From Mariniphaga sp041684965 (GTDB lineage: Bacteria > Bacteroidota > Bacteroidia > Bacteroidales > Prolixibacteraceae), in NCBI GenBank assembly GCA_041684965.1, contig JAWLGR010000013.1:62001-126000 (forward strand): a stretch of DNA of 64,000 nt, read 5' to 3'. A model generated the notes under the pieces. It was given only the letters and a program-made list of their open reading frames with translations. It was not told the DNA's origin and ran no database searches. The position numbers were made by a program, and so were the translations under genes. This document shows positions 61,974 to 64,000 of the stretch, piece by piece. Position 1 is the stretch's first letter; each line of letters starts with the position of its first letter.

Positions 61974-62822
61974 TTATTCTACAACTTCATTGGGATCATA
62001 CCCATATAAAGCATCACCACAAAGCATTTCATCAACAACTAATAGCTTAATAAGATTACCATTTTTTGCATCCAACAGTTCTGCAGTCCAGTCACCAATT
62101 ACATTCCCGTCTTCTGATGTTCTCTCATTTTGTCCATTCGTTTTTACGTATTCCCAGTTTACAATGAATGTATATTCTGTGCATGCACTAACAGGTCCTT
62201 CCCAACCGCCTACGCTGGCATTTGAATTTAAATTTTCATATCCGGAAAATTCATATTCAACATTGGTTGCCCATCTGGTTAAACCTCCCTGTATTTTTAG
62301 CCAGCCATCTTCTTCCGGAGTATATGTAAATGTAGCTGTACGATTGAACCCGTCACATACAACTGCACCCGTCATTTCATAACTGCAAAAACAATTTTTT
62401 ACCTCCACAGATTTTTCAGAAAATCCACCGCCACCAATTTTATACTGCAGAATGTATGTTCCTGCTTCAGGAAATTCATAATCAAAACACTGAGGTCCTG
62501 AGCCGAAATTACCCTGAAAGATTTGTTCCCAATCTCCCTCATCACCAAGTTCAGGATTCCATATTTGAACATTGACATTCGTATTTGTGGTATTTCCATT
62601 TGGCAAATAGTCCTGGGGAAATTCCAGACAAAATTGATGTTCTTCACCAGCACAAACCCCGGCTTCCCAGGTTAGGTCATTTGTTGATTCCATTGCAACT
62701 ACTTTACCTTTTTTCATGAAACCATCTTCAGGGTTCATAATTTCTTCTTTCTGGCAGCTCCAGAAAATGCCACTGACAACAAACAGGATCAGTGTTCCCA
62801 TTAAGAAAAAATTTCTTTTCAT
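61974..62822 (-). CDS. Lipoprotein of unknown function, beta-rich
   Basis: The lipobox is 'GIFWSC' (Cys23), followed by 'QKEEIMNPEDG'. The rest is beta-rich with several aromatic and Cys residues ('VCAGEEHQFCLEFP', 'QCFDYEF', 'VKNCFCSYEM'). These could form two disulfide-stabilised Ig-like modules (~50-140 and ~145-275). I recognise no enzyme motif. It may be a surface glycan-binding or adhesion protein. It has its own terminator. Confidence 0.7.
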   Translation of the reverse strand: MKRNFFLMGTLILFVVSGIFWSCQKEEIMNPEDGFMKKGKVVAMESTNDLTWEAGVCAGEEHQFCLEFPQDYLPNGNTTNTNVNVQIWNPELGDEGDWEQIFQGNFGSGPQCFDYEFPEAGTYILQYKIGGGGFSEKSVEVKNCFCSYEMTGAVVCDGFNRTATFTYTPEEDGWLKIQGGLTRWATNVEYEFSGYENLNSNASVGGWEGPVSACTEYTFIVNWEYVKTNGQNERTSEDGNVIGDWTAELLDAKNGNLIKLLVVDEMLCGDALYGYDPNEVVE

Positions 62823-63301
62823 CTTTTTAATTTTTAAGGTTATTAAAAGCGTTGTTTACTTTGGTTTGTAAATAACGATGTTAAATTATACTATTTCAGG
62901 CAATTATGAGCTACTGGAATGTCCCTCTACGGGAAAAAATCAAGGCTTTATACATAAGTAAAAAGCACATGTTATTTTCAGGTTGGTGCTTTATGAATCA
63001 AAAGTGAAAAATCCTTTACATGGCAGGTTTTCAGTATATTATATATAAGGATAAGATATGGAGCAGTTACTTGAATAATTTAAAGGCATAATTTTTGATT
63101 TGTCTCGTTTTTCCATTTTTGGAACTGCCTTTTTTTTCATTATCAGACAGCCGGAACGTCAGGTTTCATGCAGTTTTCGGAATTTAGCACAACAATTTCG
63201 AGAAAAAACAGAAGCCTTCCGGATAATAAAAAAGCTGCCTGCACTATTATGCAGACAGCTCTTGCTGTTTTTCCTTAGTAGGTGATTAATAAATCATTCC
63301 A
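62823..63301. other. Intergenic region without a recognisable gene
   Basis: These 479 bp hold no credible coding frame. A terminator for the downstream T9SS gene lies at its right edge. A frame at 63100-63285 on the plus strand lacks a ribosome-binding site and family features. Confidence 0.5.
63228..63260 (-). terminator. Intrinsic terminator of the T9SS-protein gene
   Basis: On the minus strand AGCTGTCTGCA (63260-63250) pairs with TGCAGGCAGCT (63243-63233) with one mismatch, followed by six T. It lies 40 bp after the stop. Confidence 0.8.
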
Positions 63302-64000
63302 TTATTTTTTAATAAACCGGGTTGTTTGTATTCCGTCTTTTGACTGTACTGTAATAAAATGAATTCCTGATTTCAGTTTGCTAACTTCAATTGTTTTGAA
63401 GTTTGTGGCCCCGAAAACCGATTTTTCAACCAGTTGCCCCAGACTGTTGGATATGCTGTAGCCGGTTATGCCGGGATGTTGCACATACAGCTTGTCGAGT
63501 ACCGGGTTCGGATAAACTTTTAATCCAAGTTCTTCCGGAAGTCGGGCCGAAGTAGAAACTTCTTCTCCAAATACTATGTTGTCGAGGTAAACAACAGTAC
63601 CTTCTTCCCGGTCTTCAGAGAAATCAGGATAAATAGCCAGTGCTTCATAAGTACTGCCAATGGCATCAGAAAAATCGAAGGTGAGCACTTCCCATTCATC
63701 TATAAGAGTGTTTGGCACCAGAATTTCAAGGTCGAGTCCCAGATTTATCTCCCCTTCAAGTTTAAGTCCCACATTGCTTATTTTGCTTTTATAAACCATC
63801 ATGGTCATAATGTGGTTCTCTTGGGTAATTGTTATGGCACTGTCGCCACCAAACCGCACATTGTTTACTATACTTGCCCATGGATCGGCATCAGCATTTA
63901 CTGTAAACTGAAGAACACTGTCCGTCGGATTTAAACCCGTTGCATCCGGGTTTGTAACTACTATTACATCGTCATCAGCCGGAGAGGTGCCATTTGCAAA
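63302..64000 (-). CDS. Type IX secreted protein, C-terminal part (5' end outside window)
   Basis: The frame is open from 64000 down to 63302; the first apparent start, GTG at 63859, is internal. The last ~75 residues form a type A T9SS sorting domain: 'GLKVYPNPVLDKLYVQHPG', 'YSISNSLGQLVEKSVFG', and terminal 'GIQTTRFIKK'. The upstream part, with 'VQFTVNADADPW'-like and 'FDFSDAIGSTYEALAIYPDF' strands and 'GTVVYLDNIVFGEE', looks like a jelly-roll carbohydrate-binding module. The N-terminal function is unseen. Confidence 0.85.
   Translation of the reverse strand, partial: FANGTSPADDDVIVVTNPDATGLNPTDSVLQFTVNADADPWASIVNNVRFGGDSAITITQENHIMTMMVYKSKISNVGLKLEGEINLGLDLEILVPNTLIDEWEVLTFDFSDAIGSTYEALAIYPDFSEDREEGTVVYLDNIVFGEEVSTSARLPEELGLKVYPNPVLDKLYVQHPGITGYSISNSLGQLVEKSVFGATNFKTIEVSKLKSGIHFITVQSKDGIQTTRFIKK

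Noticed and set aside
63100..63285. 61-codon plus-strand frame upstream of the T9SS gene end
   Set aside because: It runs across the terminator hairpin at 63228-63260 and has no family features.
1..64000. CRISPR arrays, integrases, transposases and phage genes
   Set aside because: None was found by reading the translated frames and scanning for spaced repeats; the island shows no attachment site or mobility gene.

Overview
The window looks like a chromosome segment of a Bacteroidota bacterium, probably an anaerobic or facultative marine or gut-type member of the Bacteroidales/Marinilabiliales (Prolixibacteraceae-like). Support comes from a SusC/SusD pair, type IX secretion C-terminal sorting domains on two secreted proteins, an ECF sigma/FecR pair feeding an STN-type TonB receptor, promoters with the Bacteroidota -7 box TAnnTTTG, and a tmRNA coding the tag GENNYALAA. 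Four Cys-type sulfatases with an anaerobic sulfatase maturase point to life without oxygen. Genus-level placement is inference.

Region 1 (1-9.4 kb): the 3' part of a type IX secreted protein, a secreted alpha/beta hydrolase, a cobalamin-riboswitch-controlled btuB-btuG vitamin B12 uptake operon, a DksA-like zinc finger protein, a weakly coding stretch with possible gene relics, and a large secreted esterase.

Region 2 (9.5-31.2 kb) is mostly housekeeping: an orphan hisF-like gene with an altered loop; a cell-wall group (FemAB-like transferase, anmK, M23 peptidase); a cell division/RNA decay group (ZapB-like coiled coil, zapA, RNase Y); the sulfatase maturase; YccF; a C1 peptidase; tag; a TPR protein; tRNA-Asp; a phosphoesterase; an SRPBCC protein; tmRNA; a barrel-less TonB plug protein; a family 2 glycosyltransferase; an acyl-CoA dehydrogenase; a small unannotated gene; and a cold-shock protein.

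Region 3 (31.2-60.5 kb) is an accessory catabolic island almost wholly on the minus strand. Read in the direction of transcription it has: a sulfatase; ECF sigma, FecR, SusC, SusD; a DoxX membrane domain fused to a TIM-barrel-like domain; a lipoprotein amidohydrolase; a Tat-type nitrilase; a double alpha/beta hydrolase whose first domain has lost its nucleophile; an M14 carboxypeptidase; three Tat-type Gfo/Idh/MocA oxidoreductases; then two sulfatases, a sugar isomerase-like lipoprotein, an OmpA lipoprotein and a fourth sulfatase. No classical polysaccharide lyase or glycosidase lies inside it; a divergent GH10-like lipoprotein sits just outside on the opposite strand. The set suggests import of an oligomer or conjugate by SusCD, removal of sulfate, acyl, amide and peptide groups outside the cytoplasm, and oxidative processing of the sugar. 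The substrate is unknown.

Region 4 (60.7-64 kb): the GH10-like lipoprotein, a lipoprotein of unknown function, and the 3' part of a second type IX secreted protein cut by the window end.

The most unusual non-coding structure is a perfectly phased array of seven 11-bp units, three forward and four inverted, at 38277-38353 upstream of a sulfatase gene. A second 11-bp-period array with a different unit lies at 25594-25648.
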